Positions 43,624 to 51,602 of a DNA stretch of 64,000 bases are shown piece by piece. Source of the stretch: Phormidium tenue FACHB-1050 (lineage in GTDB: Bacteria; Cyanobacteriota; Cyanobacteriia; Pseudanabaenales; Pseudanabaenaceae); the NCBI RefSeq assembly GCF_014696925.1, contig NZ_JACJQY010000015.1:1-64000 (forward strand), in the 5' to 3' direction. The notes beneath the pieces are model-generated. The model searched no databases. It worked only from the letters and a program-made list of their open reading frames with translations, and had not been told where the DNA came from. Both the position numbers and the translations under genes were made by a program. Position 1 is the first letter of the stretch, and each line of letters begins with the position of its first letter.

Positions 43624-44157
43624 CTAAGAAATACGCAGTAGTTCAACATCAAAAATCAAGGTCGCATTCGGAGGAATTACGCCACCTGCTCCACGAGCGC
43701 CATAACCGAGATCGGGAGGAATAATCAAGGTGTAGCGATCGCCAACACGCATATTTGATAAACCTTCATCCCAGCCCTTGATCACTTGACCAACGCCAAG
43801 CTTGAACGAAAAAGGACTATTGCGATCGCGAGAACTATCGAACTTAGTTCCATCTTCGAGCGTACCTGTGTAATGAACGATGACAGTATCGCCCTTCTTA
43901 GGAGTTGCACCTGTACCAGCCGTGATCACTTTATATTTGAGACCAGTGCCAGTTTCTTTGATTTCAGAATCACTCATACTAATTAAAGGTGCTGCTGCTA
44001 TTTTTACTTCTGTTTGATTTGGTGCACCTGTAGATGGCGCACCAGTGCTGGCAACTGCTGGCTGTCCGCCTGTAATTTGGGCAACTACAATGACTAGTAC
44101 AGCAACTGCCATAATGCCAAAGCTAATCAAAATTCCTTTCAAGGCTATATTCTCCAA
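43624..44157 (-). CDS. FKBP-type peptidyl-prolyl cis-trans isomerase, membrane-anchored
   Basis: A single N-terminal membrane anchor ([20 protein letters not shown]) is followed by a Ser/Ala/Pro linker and a complete FKBP domain: [47 protein letters not shown] and [14 protein letters not shown]. Aromatic and Asp residues of the active site (Tyr, Phe, Asp, Trp) are in place. It would catalyse proline isomerisation during folding in the periplasm or thylakoid lumen. Monocistronic, with a palindromic repeat upstream. Confidence 0.93.
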   Translation of the reverse strand: MENIALKGILISFGIMAVAVLVIVVAQITGGQPAVASTGAPSTGAPNQTEVKIAAAPLISMSDSEIKETGTGLKYKVITAGTGATPKKGDTVIVHYTGTLEDGTKFDSSRDRNSPFSFKLGVGQVIKGWDEGLSNMRVGDRYTLIIPPDLGYGARGAGGVIPPNATLIFDVELLRIS

Positions 44158-44189
44158 TCAATTACGTGATGACTTAGCTTTTGGAATCT

Positions 44190-44304
44190 TATACCAATTA
44201 ATACCAAATCACAAAATGGCTACGCCATTTTGTGATTTGAAAACCCTTACTGGGTTTGGTTTTTAATTCCCAAAAGTGTAGCCACACTTTTGGGAATTGG
44301 TATA
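44190..44304. repeat. Second-type palindromic element (TATACC ends), intact copy
   Basis: A 115-bp unit with inverted ends TATACCAATT and AATTGGTATA. Inside are two hairpins, AAATCACAAAATGGC..GCC (44206-44238, 15-bp stem) and AATTCCCAAAAGTGT..(44265-44298), joined by CCCTTACTGGGTTTGG. The same order of parts is found, interrupted, at 20651-20870. Confidence 0.75.
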
Positions 44305-44329
44305 AGTAAAGTGTGACTACACTTTACTT
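44304..44329. repeat. Hairpin next to the tRNA-Phe terminator
   Basis: An 11-bp perfect stem, AAGTAAAGTGT with its complement, and a GACT loop. Confidence 0.5.
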
Positions 44330-44341
44330 ACGCAAAAAACA

Positions 44342-44372
44342 AAAAAAGAGTTCGCTGAGCGAACTCTTTTTT
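44342..44372 (-). terminator. Terminator of tRNA-Phe
   Basis: A perfect 14-bp stem (AAAAAAGAGTTCGC with its complement) and a TGA loop lie eight bases after the tRNA 3' end. Read on the minus strand it is followed by a T-rich run. Confidence 0.75.
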
Positions 44373-44380
44373 GTTTAACA

Positions 44381-44453
44381 TGCCAGGAACGAGACTTGAA
44401 CTCGTGACACGTGGATTTTCAGTCCACTGCTCTACCAACTGAGCTATCCCGGC
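44381..44453 (-). tRNA. tRNA-Phe (anticodon GAA)
   Basis: The minus strand reads GCCGGGATAGCTCAGTTGG from 44453. A 7-bp acceptor stem (one G-T pair), D-arm, anticodon loop CTGAAAA with GAA, and a T-arm with GTTCAAGTC give a standard 73-base cloverleaf with discriminator A and no encoded CCA. Confidence 0.96.
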
Positions 44454-44565
44454 GCTGTGCGTTTTTTTGCGCTTTACTAAGATAACACTGATGGGGAATT
44501 TCGATCAATAGAATTTTAAAAAATTTCTGGAAATTAGGCAAAATCAAATTTCGAGCAAATGAACT

Positions 44566-44618
44566 ACCAAAAACTTTTTGAAAGTATTGATAATCAATAC
44601 TTTCAAAAAGTTTTTGGT
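44566..44618 (-). terminator. Long hairpin downstream of the YdcF-like gene
   Basis: A perfect 25-bp stem beginning ACCAAAAACTTTTTGAAAGT and a TAA loop lie 34 bases past the stop of the minus-strand gene, between it and tRNA-Phe. Confidence 0.6.
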
Positions 44619-44652
44619 TTGGACTTGACCGCAAAGCTTTGTAAAGTGTCGC

Positions 44653-45285
44653 CTATGAGCCAGTAACTACCCAGAAAACCGATCGCAACCCATCACGCAA
44701 AGCTTTAGTAGGATCCTCTGACTTGATGCTTGAGGGAATCGTCACAGGATGCATCTCAATACCACGACTGCCTAAAACAATTTTGCCAATAACGAGTGCG
44801 CGAGGCATATGAAAATCGGAAGTAAGCACATACACATCCGTAATTTTACGTTGCTGAAGCTCCGTCACCATAATCGTAAAATTAGTGACCGTATCGACAG
44901 CACGATAATCTAAATGAATGCGCTTGCGCTCAACACCTGCACGGTCAAACACATATTCAGCATATTCCTCTGGACTGCCTGACGAAACAAAAATTGGTAA
45001 CCGTGGATGTTGTAAAGCAAACTGAGCAGCAAACTTTTCACGGGTGGGAGAGCCGCCCAAGACTAATATCGCCTGTGGTTCTCTAGGCGACGGAGGATTG
45101 GTACTAATTGGCGGTAAGCATGGTACGCCAAAAATCATGCAACCAGAGCCAATTAACCCAGATAAAGCTGTCATAGTACTTCTGCTAGGGAATGGGTTAA
45201 TCATCATCACTAATGCGTTGCGAATCAGCAAAATATTATCTGCATGATGGAACAATATGCAACAAGATTTTGTTAACAGTCTCAC
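44653..45285 (-). CDS. YdcF/SanA-like (DUF218) protein
   Basis: QAILVLGGSPTREKFAAQFA, LPIFVSSGSPEEYAEYVFDR, ERKRIHLDYRAVDTVTNFTI and YVLTSDFHMPRALVIGKIVL define the DUF218 domain, a Rossmann-like fold found in envelope proteins such as SanA and ElyC. A hydrophobic N terminus (about 35-55) would anchor or export it. The start is uncertain: GTG 45285 gives 210 residues, but the ATG in ...RSTMTALSG, with AGAAG before it, gives a shorter protein. A periplasmic role in envelope integrity is known for relatives only. Confidence 0.8.
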   Translation of the reverse strand: MRLLTKSCCILFHHADNILLIRNALVMMINPFPSRSTMTALSGLIGSGCMIFGVPCLPPISTNPPSPREPQAILVLGGSPTREKFAAQFALQHPRLPIFVSSGSPEEYAEYVFDRAGVERKRIHLDYRAVDTVTNFTIMVTELQQRKITDVYVLTSDFHMPRALVIGKIVLGSRGIEMHPVTIPSSIKSEDPTKALRDGLRSVFWVVTGS

Positions 45286-45311
45286 CCTTCAGGTAAAAGA
45301 CTATTAAAAAG

Positions 45312-45908
45312 CTATAAGTCTAGTTCGCGTCGGCCCTCGATCGCTTTGGCGAGTGTTACCTCATCTGCATATTCTAAATCACCACCCATCGGAATACCAA
45401 AGGCAATTCGCGTAACTTTTGTAAAGGGTTTTAATAATCCGCCCACATATAGAGTGGTAGTCTCGCCTTCGACACTGGGCGCGATCGCCATAATTACCTC
45501 TGAGACTTTGTTGCCACTGACCCGCCTCACTAGGCTTTGGATATTTAGTTGATCAGGGCTAATACCATCCATGGGCGAAATCAGACCACCAAGGACGTGA
45601 TATTTACCACGATATTCGCGAGTTTTTTCAAGCGCAATTAAATCGCGGGAGTCAGCAACTACACAAATTACAGAATTATCGCGACTAGGATGGGCGCAAA
45701 TTTCACAAATTGGCTCCGCCGAAAGATGCCCACATATAGTGCAAAGCCCCACCTGTTGTTTTGCCTGAATTAATGCTTGAGCAAGGGCTTCCACCTCTTC
45801 AGTAGGGCGTTTGAGAATATGCAGTGACAGACGCTGAGCAGTCTTTGCCCCCACACCGGGAAGGCGCTGCAACTGTTCAATCAGATTGGCTAGAGGTCGA
45901 GTATACAA
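45312..45908 (-). CDS. recR: Recombination mediator RecR
   Basis: The N-terminal helix-hairpin-helix [20 protein letters not shown], the zinc finger [18 protein letters not shown], the Toprim domain [20 protein letters not shown] with [14 protein letters not shown], and the Walker-like C-terminal [20 protein letters not shown] are all in place. At 198 residues it is full length. With RecO and RecF it loads RecA at gapped DNA. It precedes the DUF218 gene on the same strand by 26 bases, so both may share a transcript. Confidence 0.97.
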   Translation of the reverse strand: MYTRPLANLIEQLQRLPGVGAKTAQRLSLHILKRPTEEVEALAQALIQAKQQVGLCTICGHLSAEPICEICAHPSRDNSVICVVADSRDLIALEKTREYRGKYHVLGGLISPMDGISPDQLNIQSLVRRVSGNKVSEVIMAIAPSVEGETTTLYVGGLLKPFTKVTRIAFGIPMGGDLEYADEVTLAKAIEGRRELDL

Positions 45909-45919
45909 AACAGCGAAGA

Positions 45920-45956
45920 CATGAAATAACGTTAACGATTTTAACGTTACTTCATG
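45920..45956. repeat. Imperfect hairpin upstream of recR
   Basis: CATGAAATAACGTTAA pairs with TTAACGTTACTTCATG with one mismatch, loop CGATT. It lies 12 bases upstream of the recR start, so in DNA or RNA it could affect recR expression. Confidence 0.5.
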
Positions 45957-46024
45957 CCTTCATTAAAAAAAGTAAAGGAGACGCTTTGCGCCTCTTTATA
46001 CTTTTTACAGTAATTACTGATCAA

Positions 46025-46087
46025 CCGAACCAAGAATTTTTGTAAAAGTGTCGCTTCACAACACTTTTACAAAAATTCTTGGTTCGG
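46025..46087. terminator. Long hairpin between metallopeptidase-like gene and recR
   Basis: A perfect 27-bp stem, CCGAACCAAGAATTTTTGTA and so on, and loop CGCTTCACA lie 17 bases after the stop of the minus-strand gene at 46104. A third, weaker hairpin (AAGTAAAGGAG..CTCTTTATACTTT) is at 45969-46006. Confidence 0.6.
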
Positions 46088-46103
46088 GTTTGAGAGCAAA
46101 GCA

Positions 46104-46694
46104 CTAACTCAATTGGTTGGTTTTGGCGAAGCGATTTTGTAAATCGTAGGCTTCTCGTTCCATTAGATTATCTTCGTATTTTTGTTTGCCGCGCTTATAT
46201 TCCACAAAATATTGATAGCCAAATTGATCTAACCCTCCGTTTTGAAAACATTGGCGCACATGCACCATTTCGTGAGCTAAAACTGATAACTGCTTGATAT
46301 CTTCAGGCTTATAAGCGTCGCGAAGATAAATGCGATCGCAATAGGTTTGGGCGATCGTCTCGACTTGACCAAAATGCACAGCCACATTCCCAAGCACCCA
46401 ACGATCCATCATTTGGGAATTGTAAATGACATGCACACGATCAATATAGTCGATGAAATATCTTCTTAGATAACGCTTTTGGACATTATCTAAAGGTAGA
46501 CCTTCGCCGTTTTTAGAACGCATGGTTTTTGCGGCTGCTTGATAGGCGATCGAGCCTGCTTGCCCCCAAGCTTCCTCCGCGAGACTAGATTTTGTTTCTG
46601 AGTCAGCAAAAAAACTCACATCTGACATCCCTATGGTTGCAGCTAGGGCGAGAGTCAGCAAAATTAAAAAAATTATTCTCCGAATGCTATTCAT
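46104..46694 (-). CDS. Exported protein with HExxH motif (DUF4157-like)
   Basis: The N terminus RRIIFLILLTLALAATIGMS is a signal peptide or anchor. VLAHEMVHVRQCFQNG carries HExxH, and a Glu in NLMEREAYDLQNRFAK about 35 residues later could be the third zinc ligand, the arrangement of DUF4157 and related peptidase-like domains. RVHVIYNSQMMDRWVLGNVA and YCDRIYLRDAYKPED fit the same fold. A zinc-dependent periplasmic peptidase is possible, though many family members have no known activity. 196 residues; monocistronic. Confidence 0.8.
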   Translation of the reverse strand: MNSIRRIIFLILLTLALAATIGMSDVSFFADSETKSSLAEEAWGQAGSIAYQAAAKTMRSKNGEGLPLDNVQKRYLRRYFIDYIDRVHVIYNSQMMDRWVLGNVAVHFGQVETIAQTYCDRIYLRDAYKPEDIKQLSVLAHEMVHVRQCFQNGGLDQFGYQYFVEYKRGKQKYEDNLMEREAYDLQNRFAKTNQLS

Positions 46695-46756
46695 GATGCT
46701 TTACAGAGTTTTTAAGCGCAACTAGAGAGCCTTGCTTATGCAGAAACTTAGTTAAG

Positions 46757-47497
46757 CTAGTTATTGTTTTGATTTAATTCGTTAGAAACAATCACTACAG
46801 TGATGTTATCGCGACCGCCGCGCAACTTGGCTGACTCGATGAGGGCTTGTGCTGCTTGCTGACAGTTACGAATGCCTTTGAGATGATGGGTAATCCTATC
46901 ATCGCTTAATTCTTCAGTCAAACCATCACTACAGATCAAGAAGCGATCGCCTGGTTGCCATTCGATTTCACGCGCCGTAATTGATTTAACGTCTTCCCGA
47001 CCTAGGCATTGCAACAACATATGCCGCCAAGGATGGCTTTTAGCTTCATCAGGGTTAACTACGCCAGTTTGAATAGCTCTGGCAATCCATGTGTGATCAT
47101 CGCTGATCTGTTCTAGTTTACTGCCGCGCAAACGATACAATCGCGAATCACCAATATGACAGAACCAAGGCTGTTCATCTCGAAATAGCAACACCACGAT
47201 AGTTGTTCCCATATCCGATCGCACAGGATTAGCCGCCTGATCATTAATGATTGCTTGATTAGCTTTGTCGATCGCATCTTGCATAAGCTTCTGAGGAGTT
47301 GCCTCGACATCCCACAGTGCTTCTAAACATGAACGAATGGAATCGACGGCAATCTGACTTGCCACCTCGCCACCTGCATGTCCTCCCATCCCATCAGCAA
47401 CTACAAAAAATCGTCCCTCAGGGTCGATATAGTAAGAATCTTGGTTGGCTGATCTGACGCAGCCAGTATCGGTTGCTCCCGCAAATAGACGCTTCAT
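46757..47497 (-). CDS. PP2C-family Ser/Thr phosphatase (Stp1/PphA-like)
   Basis: MKRLFAGATDTGCVRSANQD, FFVVADGMGGHAGGEVASQI, WFCHIGDSRLYRLRGSKLEQ, GDRFLICSDGLTEELSDD and GGRDNITVVIV hold all metal-binding Asp residues of a bacterial PP2C. It is of the size of cyanobacterial PphA (about 240), the phosphatase that acts on PII, but which substrate this one has is unknown. I start at ATG 47497 (246 aa); TTG 47572 would add 25 residues without family match. A 116-bp palindromic element lies 120 bases upstream and may affect its promoter. Confidence 0.92.
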   Translation of the reverse strand: MKRLFAGATDTGCVRSANQDSYYIDPEGRFFVVADGMGGHAGGEVASQIAVDSIRSCLEALWDVEATPQKLMQDAIDKANQAIINDQAANPVRSDMGTTIVVLLFRDEQPWFCHIGDSRLYRLRGSKLEQISDDHTWIARAIQTGVVNPDEAKSHPWRHMLLQCLGREDVKSITAREIEWQPGDRFLICSDGLTEELSDDRITHHLKGIRNCQQAAQALIESAKLRGGRDNITVVIVSNELNQNNN

Positions 47498-47616
47498 GTT
47501 AGGTGGTTCAGCTCGACGTATTAAATTGACCAGTTCTGCTATAGCAATCTTTAGTTTAACGCTCACGGGCAAAAACTACAGCAATCCTAATCTTTTGTTT
47601 TTCTACAATTTAGGCT

Positions 47617-47732
47617 TATAGCAATGTAAGTTTTGCTTAGGACATCAAAACCACAAGATGAGAGGCGGCGCGAAGCGCCGCCTCTCATCTTGTGGTTTTT
47701 GATTTGTCTTAGCTATTTCTTGCGTTGCTATA
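47617..47732. repeat. 116-bp palindromic element, copy C
   Basis: The ends are TATAGCAATGTAAG and TTGCGTTGCTATA. The central arm CAAGATGAGAGGCGGCG is followed by loop and exact complement. It lies upstream of the PP2C gene. Confidence 0.8.
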
Positions 47733-47744
47733 GCAATCCTAAAT

Positions 47745-47787
47745 GGTTAGTGGAAGCGCACCCCTTCGGAGTGCGCTTCCACTAACC
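47745..47787. repeat. Hairpin between copies C and D
   Basis: A perfect 16-bp stem, GGTTAGTGGAAGCGCA with its complement, and an 11-base loop. It is framed by TATAGC at 47729 and TCTATA at 47795-47800, so 47729-47800 may be a third, shorter kind of element. Confidence 0.55.
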
Positions 47788-47796
47788 CCAAAAATC

Positions 47797-47893
47797 TATA
47801 GCAAAGCAAGTTTTGCTTAGGACATAAAACCCAAGAAGCGATTTGCGGCGCGAAGCGCCGCAAATCGCTTCTTGGGTTTTGGTTTGTTCTAAT
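47797..47893. repeat. 116-bp palindromic element, copy D (right end lost)
   Basis: Starts TATAGCAAAGCAAG, then TTAGGACATAAAACCCAA. The arm GAAGCGATTTGCGGCG has an exact complement. The right terminus departs from the family after TTTGTTCTA, 19 bases before the end of the ABC1 kinase gene. Confidence 0.75.
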
Positions 47894-47911
47894 GGAAGTG
47901 CCTCTAGCTAC

Positions 47912-49603
47912 TTATCGTTCGGGACGATCAATTTTTGATAGCAGTCTCAATAAAACTGATACAAAAAGCCCTGCGACGATCGCCGCAATTATGGCTGGGA
48001 TCTGCAAACTATTAATAAATAAAAGGGTGGCGCACAATAAACAAGTTGCTCCCAACAAGGCATAAATAGCACCGATCCCGACATTACTTAAGCGCCTTAA
48101 TAGGCGATCAGTTTCTTGAGATTTGACCCTGACCCGAATATCACCGCGATCAAGTTTGGCGAGGGTGTCATCAATGCGACGGGGTAAGGCGATCGCTGTA
48201 TTACTGACCTGTGCCGCTTGTCTGCCTAGTTCACCCAGAAAAGCTGTGGATAAATTTCCTGATTCTTTAGCACTACCATTTTCCATAAGATTTGTTGCGT
48301 AGGGTTTGGCGACTTCCATAAAGTTAAAACTGGGATCAAGTCCTTTACCTAGTCCTTCAAGTGTAGAAATTGCTCTCAGGACAAAGGTAAATGTAGCGGG
48401 GAACCGAAAGGGTTGATCATAGGCAATATCGTACAAATCATCACTGATTGCGGCAACCGATTGTTTTTCCATCGGCTGTCCCATGAAGTTATCGAGCATA
48501 TATTGCACCGATCGCCTAATGGGCCCTGTATCACCAGTAACTTCCAACGCGCCTAGTTCGATTAACGAATTAATCACCGCCTCCGCGTCTTTTTGGGCAA
48601 TCCCAAAGAACGTTCTTAATAACTTATCGCGGGTGATCGATTGGATCTGTCCCATCATTCCAAAATCATAGAAAATTAATTCCCCTTTCCCCGTTACTGC
48701 GAGATTTCCTGGGTGGGGATCAGCATGAAAAAATCCATGATTGAGTAATTGTTCTAAATACGCCTCGGCTCCAACTCTGGCGATCGCTTTGCGATCAATT
48801 CCAGCCGCTTCTAAAGCTTCATAATTACTAACTTTGATCCCCGGCATATATTCGAGAGTTAGCACCCGTCGTGACGCATAGCGCCAATACACACGCGGAA
48901 CCATGATGCGGCGATCGCTCCGAAAATTGCGACGAAAGGTATCCGCATTCTTGCCTTCATTTAAATAATCTGCTTCTTCATAAAGGATCTTGCTACATTC
49001 TTCATAAATGCCAACCCAGTCGCGCCCCCGTCCATGTTTAGGATGATTTTGAAAGTATTGAGCAATGCGCTTGAGAATCCCTAAATCAATCGCAAATAAT
49101 TTTAATAATCCTGGACGTTGGACTTTGACAACGATTTCTTCGCCTGTATGCAATTGAGCTTTATGCACTTGACCAAGACTTGCTGCTGCAAGGGGAACGG
49201 GATCAAAGTAACCAAACATTTCCGCGATCGGTTTACCTAGATCTGACTCAATGATCTGTTGGGCTTTAGTTGACGTGAAGGCTGGAACTTTATCCTGTAA
49301 TTTTGATAGCTCCTCCACTGACTCGGCGGGCAAAATATCAGCACGGGTAGAAAGCAATTGACCAACTTTGATAAACGTAGGTCCTAGTTGGAGCATTGAC
49401 TCGCGTAACCAAATTGCTCGTTTGCGAGTACGTTTTTTGACCTTGGATTCAGTTTTGCCACCGACATAGCTCCACTTCTTCCCATCGATCCAAATCATCC
49501 AAGAAAATGTCAGTACTGTTCGCCAAATGTCTATGGTGCGGGCGAGTTCAGAGTAGTTGTCACGACTCCAGCGATAATTGGGTTCAGAGGATAAGGCTGG
49601 CAC
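47912..49603 (-). CDS. ABC1/UbiB-family atypical kinase
   Basis: GPTFIKVGQLLSTRADILP holds the KxGQ motif of the ABC1/ADCK/UbiB family, PLAAASLGQVHKAQL its Ala-rich nucleotide loop, EIVVKVQRPGL the Lys of the VAIK type, FFHADPHPGNLAV the catalytic Asp loop and LIFYDFGMMGQI the DFG. Two hydrophobic segments near 505-550 anchor it to a membrane. Relatives support ubiquinone or plastoquinone and tocopherol metabolism; in cyanobacteria plastoquinone-related work is most likely. 563 residues is normal. Monocistronic. Confidence 0.93.
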   Translation of the reverse strand: MPALSSEPNYRWSRDNYSELARTIDIWRTVLTFSWMIWIDGKKWSYVGGKTESKVKKRTRKRAIWLRESMLQLGPTFIKVGQLLSTRADILPAESVEELSKLQDKVPAFTSTKAQQIIESDLGKPIAEMFGYFDPVPLAAASLGQVHKAQLHTGEEIVVKVQRPGLLKLFAIDLGILKRIAQYFQNHPKHGRGRDWVGIYEECSKILYEEADYLNEGKNADTFRRNFRSDRRIMVPRVYWRYASRRVLTLEYMPGIKVSNYEALEAAGIDRKAIARVGAEAYLEQLLNHGFFHADPHPGNLAVTGKGELIFYDFGMMGQIQSITRDKLLRTFFGIAQKDAEAVINSLIELGALEVTGDTGPIRRSVQYMLDNFMGQPMEKQSVAAISDDLYDIAYDQPFRFPATFTFVLRAISTLEGLGKGLDPSFNFMEVAKPYATNLMENGSAKESGNLSTAFLGELGRQAAQVSNTAIALPRRIDDTLAKLDRGDIRVRVKSQETDRLLRRLSNVGIGAIYALLGATCLLCATLLFINSLQIPAIIAAIVAGLFVSVLLRLLSKIDRPER

Positions 49604-49865
49604 GGCTCACTAACAACGGTAAGATTTTTTAAGAAATTGTAACAAACCTTTACATCTTAGCGTGGATACTTACATTTTGGGAATAAGTAGCTGGGCGCAA
49701 TTAAATATAAAACTCCAAAATCCGTGGCGCACGCACAGCGTGCGCCACGGATTTTGGCTCTGTTTTTTTTAATTCACAAAAGCGTGAAAACACTTTTGTG
49801 AATTAAAAAACAAAGCAGGAGTAATACCAAAACATAAAACGGCATAGCCGTTTTATGTTTTGGTA
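49604..49865. other. Intergenic region with three hairpins
   Basis: Between the start of the ABC1 kinase gene and the end of the diguanylate cyclase gene are a 20-bp perfect stem at 49715-49757, an imperfect AT-rich hairpin at about 49765-49810 and the palindrome at 49814. No ORF is supported. Confidence 0.5.
49715..49757. repeat. GC-rich perfect hairpin
   Basis: CCAAAATCCGTGGCGCACGC pairs with its complement over 20 bp, loop ACA. It is followed by TTTTTTTT at 49763-49770, so it could terminate plus-strand transcription, though no plus-strand gene is near. Confidence 0.6.
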
Positions 49866-49876
49866 TTACTCCTGCT
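49814..49876. repeat. Perfect 30-bp-stem palindrome containing the cyclase stop codon
   Basis: AGCAGGAGTAATACCAAAAC and following bases pair exactly with the other half, loop ATA. The TAA stop of the minus-strand cyclase gene (49866-49868) lies in the stem. The ATACCAAAA..TTTTGGTAT part resembles the hairpin at 15541. Confidence 0.7.
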
Positions 49877-51602
49877 TTCTATAGCCTACTACGCGATTTC
49901 GTCCTTGTTCTTTTGCTTGATACAGAGCGCGATCGGCTTTAATCAATAAATCCAAGCTAGAACTATCCTCATCTGTCATGGTTGCGACTCCACAGCTTAA
50001 TGACACAAAATCACTGGTTTTTGAACTTTTATGAGGAATATTCAGATTACGCACATTCGTAACTATTCTATCGGCTACAGCTAACGCGGATTCATAATCA
50101 GTATGAGGAAGAATCACTGCAAATTCTTCACCTCCATAGCGACCAGCCAGCTCACCACTGCGGACAGATTTATTAATAGCTTGTGCTACTTGCTGTAGGC
50201 ATTTATCTCCAGATTGATGGCCATAGCTATCGTTATAAAGTTTAAAGTGATCAACATCACAGATGATTACAGAAAGATCTTGTTTGGTTTGAAAGTTTTT
50301 CATTAGAAAACGATCAAAATAACGTCGATTGGCTATCTGTGTTAGTTCATCAATATTTGAGGCGTAGCGGAACTTTTCTCCAAGTTGAATAATGGAAATC
50401 AAACTACTTAATAAAAATGAGAATAGAGCAGGAAATATGGATAGCCAAAAGCTGAACAAAAAAGAGAGGTAACTAATTAAGACCAATCCTAATATTGAGA
50501 TTAAAAGAAAAGTTAGGATGCCTGTAATAAATTGGGACTTTCCAAGATTGCCTCCTCTCAAAAATCCTGAAATTCCACTGACACCAATAGAAGCCCACAG
50601 AAGAACCCATATTCCTTCAATAAACTTTGGATAGGTTTGTAAAAAAGGACGGTTATCAATGGCTCCATTAATAATTTGTGATATCAGGTTGGCATGAATA
50701 TGTACTCCTGGGATTTTGCCATATGGCGAAAAGAAGAAATCACGGAGGCTTTCTGCGGTAGACCCAATTAACACAATTCGATTTTCAAATAGATTCTGTG
50801 GGTACGTACCATCTAGAACATTTGTTAGGGAAACTTCCTGAAAACATTCCCTCTGACAACGATAATTGAGCAAAATTTGGTAGCCACCGTTATCCACAAG
50901 TCCATAACCCGTTTGGAGAGAGCCTAATGGGGAAAATCTAGATTTCCCCAAAATAACCGTGCGATCTTTATCAGAAGATATCTGTGGAACTATATTTTCT
51001 GAAGCTAAATAATTTAAGGCGATTTTGATTGAGAAGCTATAAATCATCTCTCCATTAGGCTTCTCAATAGATAGTAATCCTCGTCTTACAGAGCCATCTT
51101 GATCGACTACATTATCGACAAAGCCAACTTGTTTTTTATAATCAATATAAGGGGGAGGTAGAACACTGGGAGCAACAAATTTTTCCGCGACAATCAAGTT
51201 AGGAGTAGACTGAAAAATCTGTTTTAACTCCTCAAACCCTGGTTCTACTGGGAGATCACGATATACATCTAAACCTATTACTCGTGGATTCCCTGATTTG
51301 ATTTTCGCAATTAATTTTGCAACTACATTATCTGGAAACGGCCATCTCCCAACTTTTGCAATATCACGATCATCAAAAGTGACCATAACAATGCGAGATT
51401 CTAAACCTTCAGATGCTCTTAGTTGGAATAGTTGATCGAAAAACTTCAACTCTAGTAGTTGAAATAAACCAAGTATTTGTAAAGAGCAAATTAGAATCAC
51501 GATTAAAATAGGAATCGTAAATATACTTGCTCGAAGTTTATTTACGGTTCTAAGTATGCCTTTATTTAGCAAGCGTAACGGATTCAGATGTTTGAACGAC
51601 AT
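49866..51602 (-). CDS. CHASE2-domain diguanylate cyclase
   Basis: One N-terminal membrane segment (FTIPILIVILICSLQIL) is followed by an extracytoplasmic CHASE2 sensor domain (FFDQLFQLRASEGLESRIVM, FENRIVLIGSTAESLRDFFF), three membrane segments, then a GGDEF domain. Its active-site motif is GGEEF at about residues 490-494 (GRYGGEEFAVILPHT), which supports c-di-GMP synthesis from GTP. The inhibitory I-site RxxD reads RSGE, so product inhibition may be weak. I start at ATG 51602 (578 aa), overlapping the DUF928 gene by 41 bases; a GTG at 51680 lies far inside that gene. Confidence 0.9.
   Translation of the reverse strand: MSFKHLNPLRLLNKGILRTVNKLRASIFTIPILIVILICSLQILGLFQLLELKFFDQLFQLRASEGLESRIVMVTFDDRDIAKVGRWPFPDNVVAKLIAKIKSGNPRVIGLDVYRDLPVEPGFEELKQIFQSTPNLIVAEKFVAPSVLPPPYIDYKKQVGFVDNVVDQDGSVRRGLLSIEKPNGEMIYSFSIKIALNYLASENIVPQISSDKDRTVILGKSRFSPLGSLQTGYGLVDNGGYQILLNYRCQRECFQEVSLTNVLDGTYPQNLFENRIVLIGSTAESLRDFFFSPYGKIPGVHIHANLISQIINGAIDNRPFLQTYPKFIEGIWVLLWASIGVSGISGFLRGGNLGKSQFITGILTFLLISILGLVLISYLSFLFSFWLSIFPALFSFLLSSLISIIQLGEKFRYASNIDELTQIANRRYFDRFLMKNFQTKQDLSVIICDVDHFKLYNDSYGHQSGDKCLQQVAQAINKSVRSGELAGRYGGEEFAVILPHTDYESALAVADRIVTNVRNLNIPHKSSKTSDFVSLSCGVATMTDEDSSSLDLLIKADRALYQAKEQGRNRVVGYRKQE

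Noticed and set aside
44419-44634. 71-residue reading frame over the tRNA-Phe gene
   Set aside because: Its end RDSSVGRAVD is translated tRNA sequence and the frame has no ribosome site or family match.
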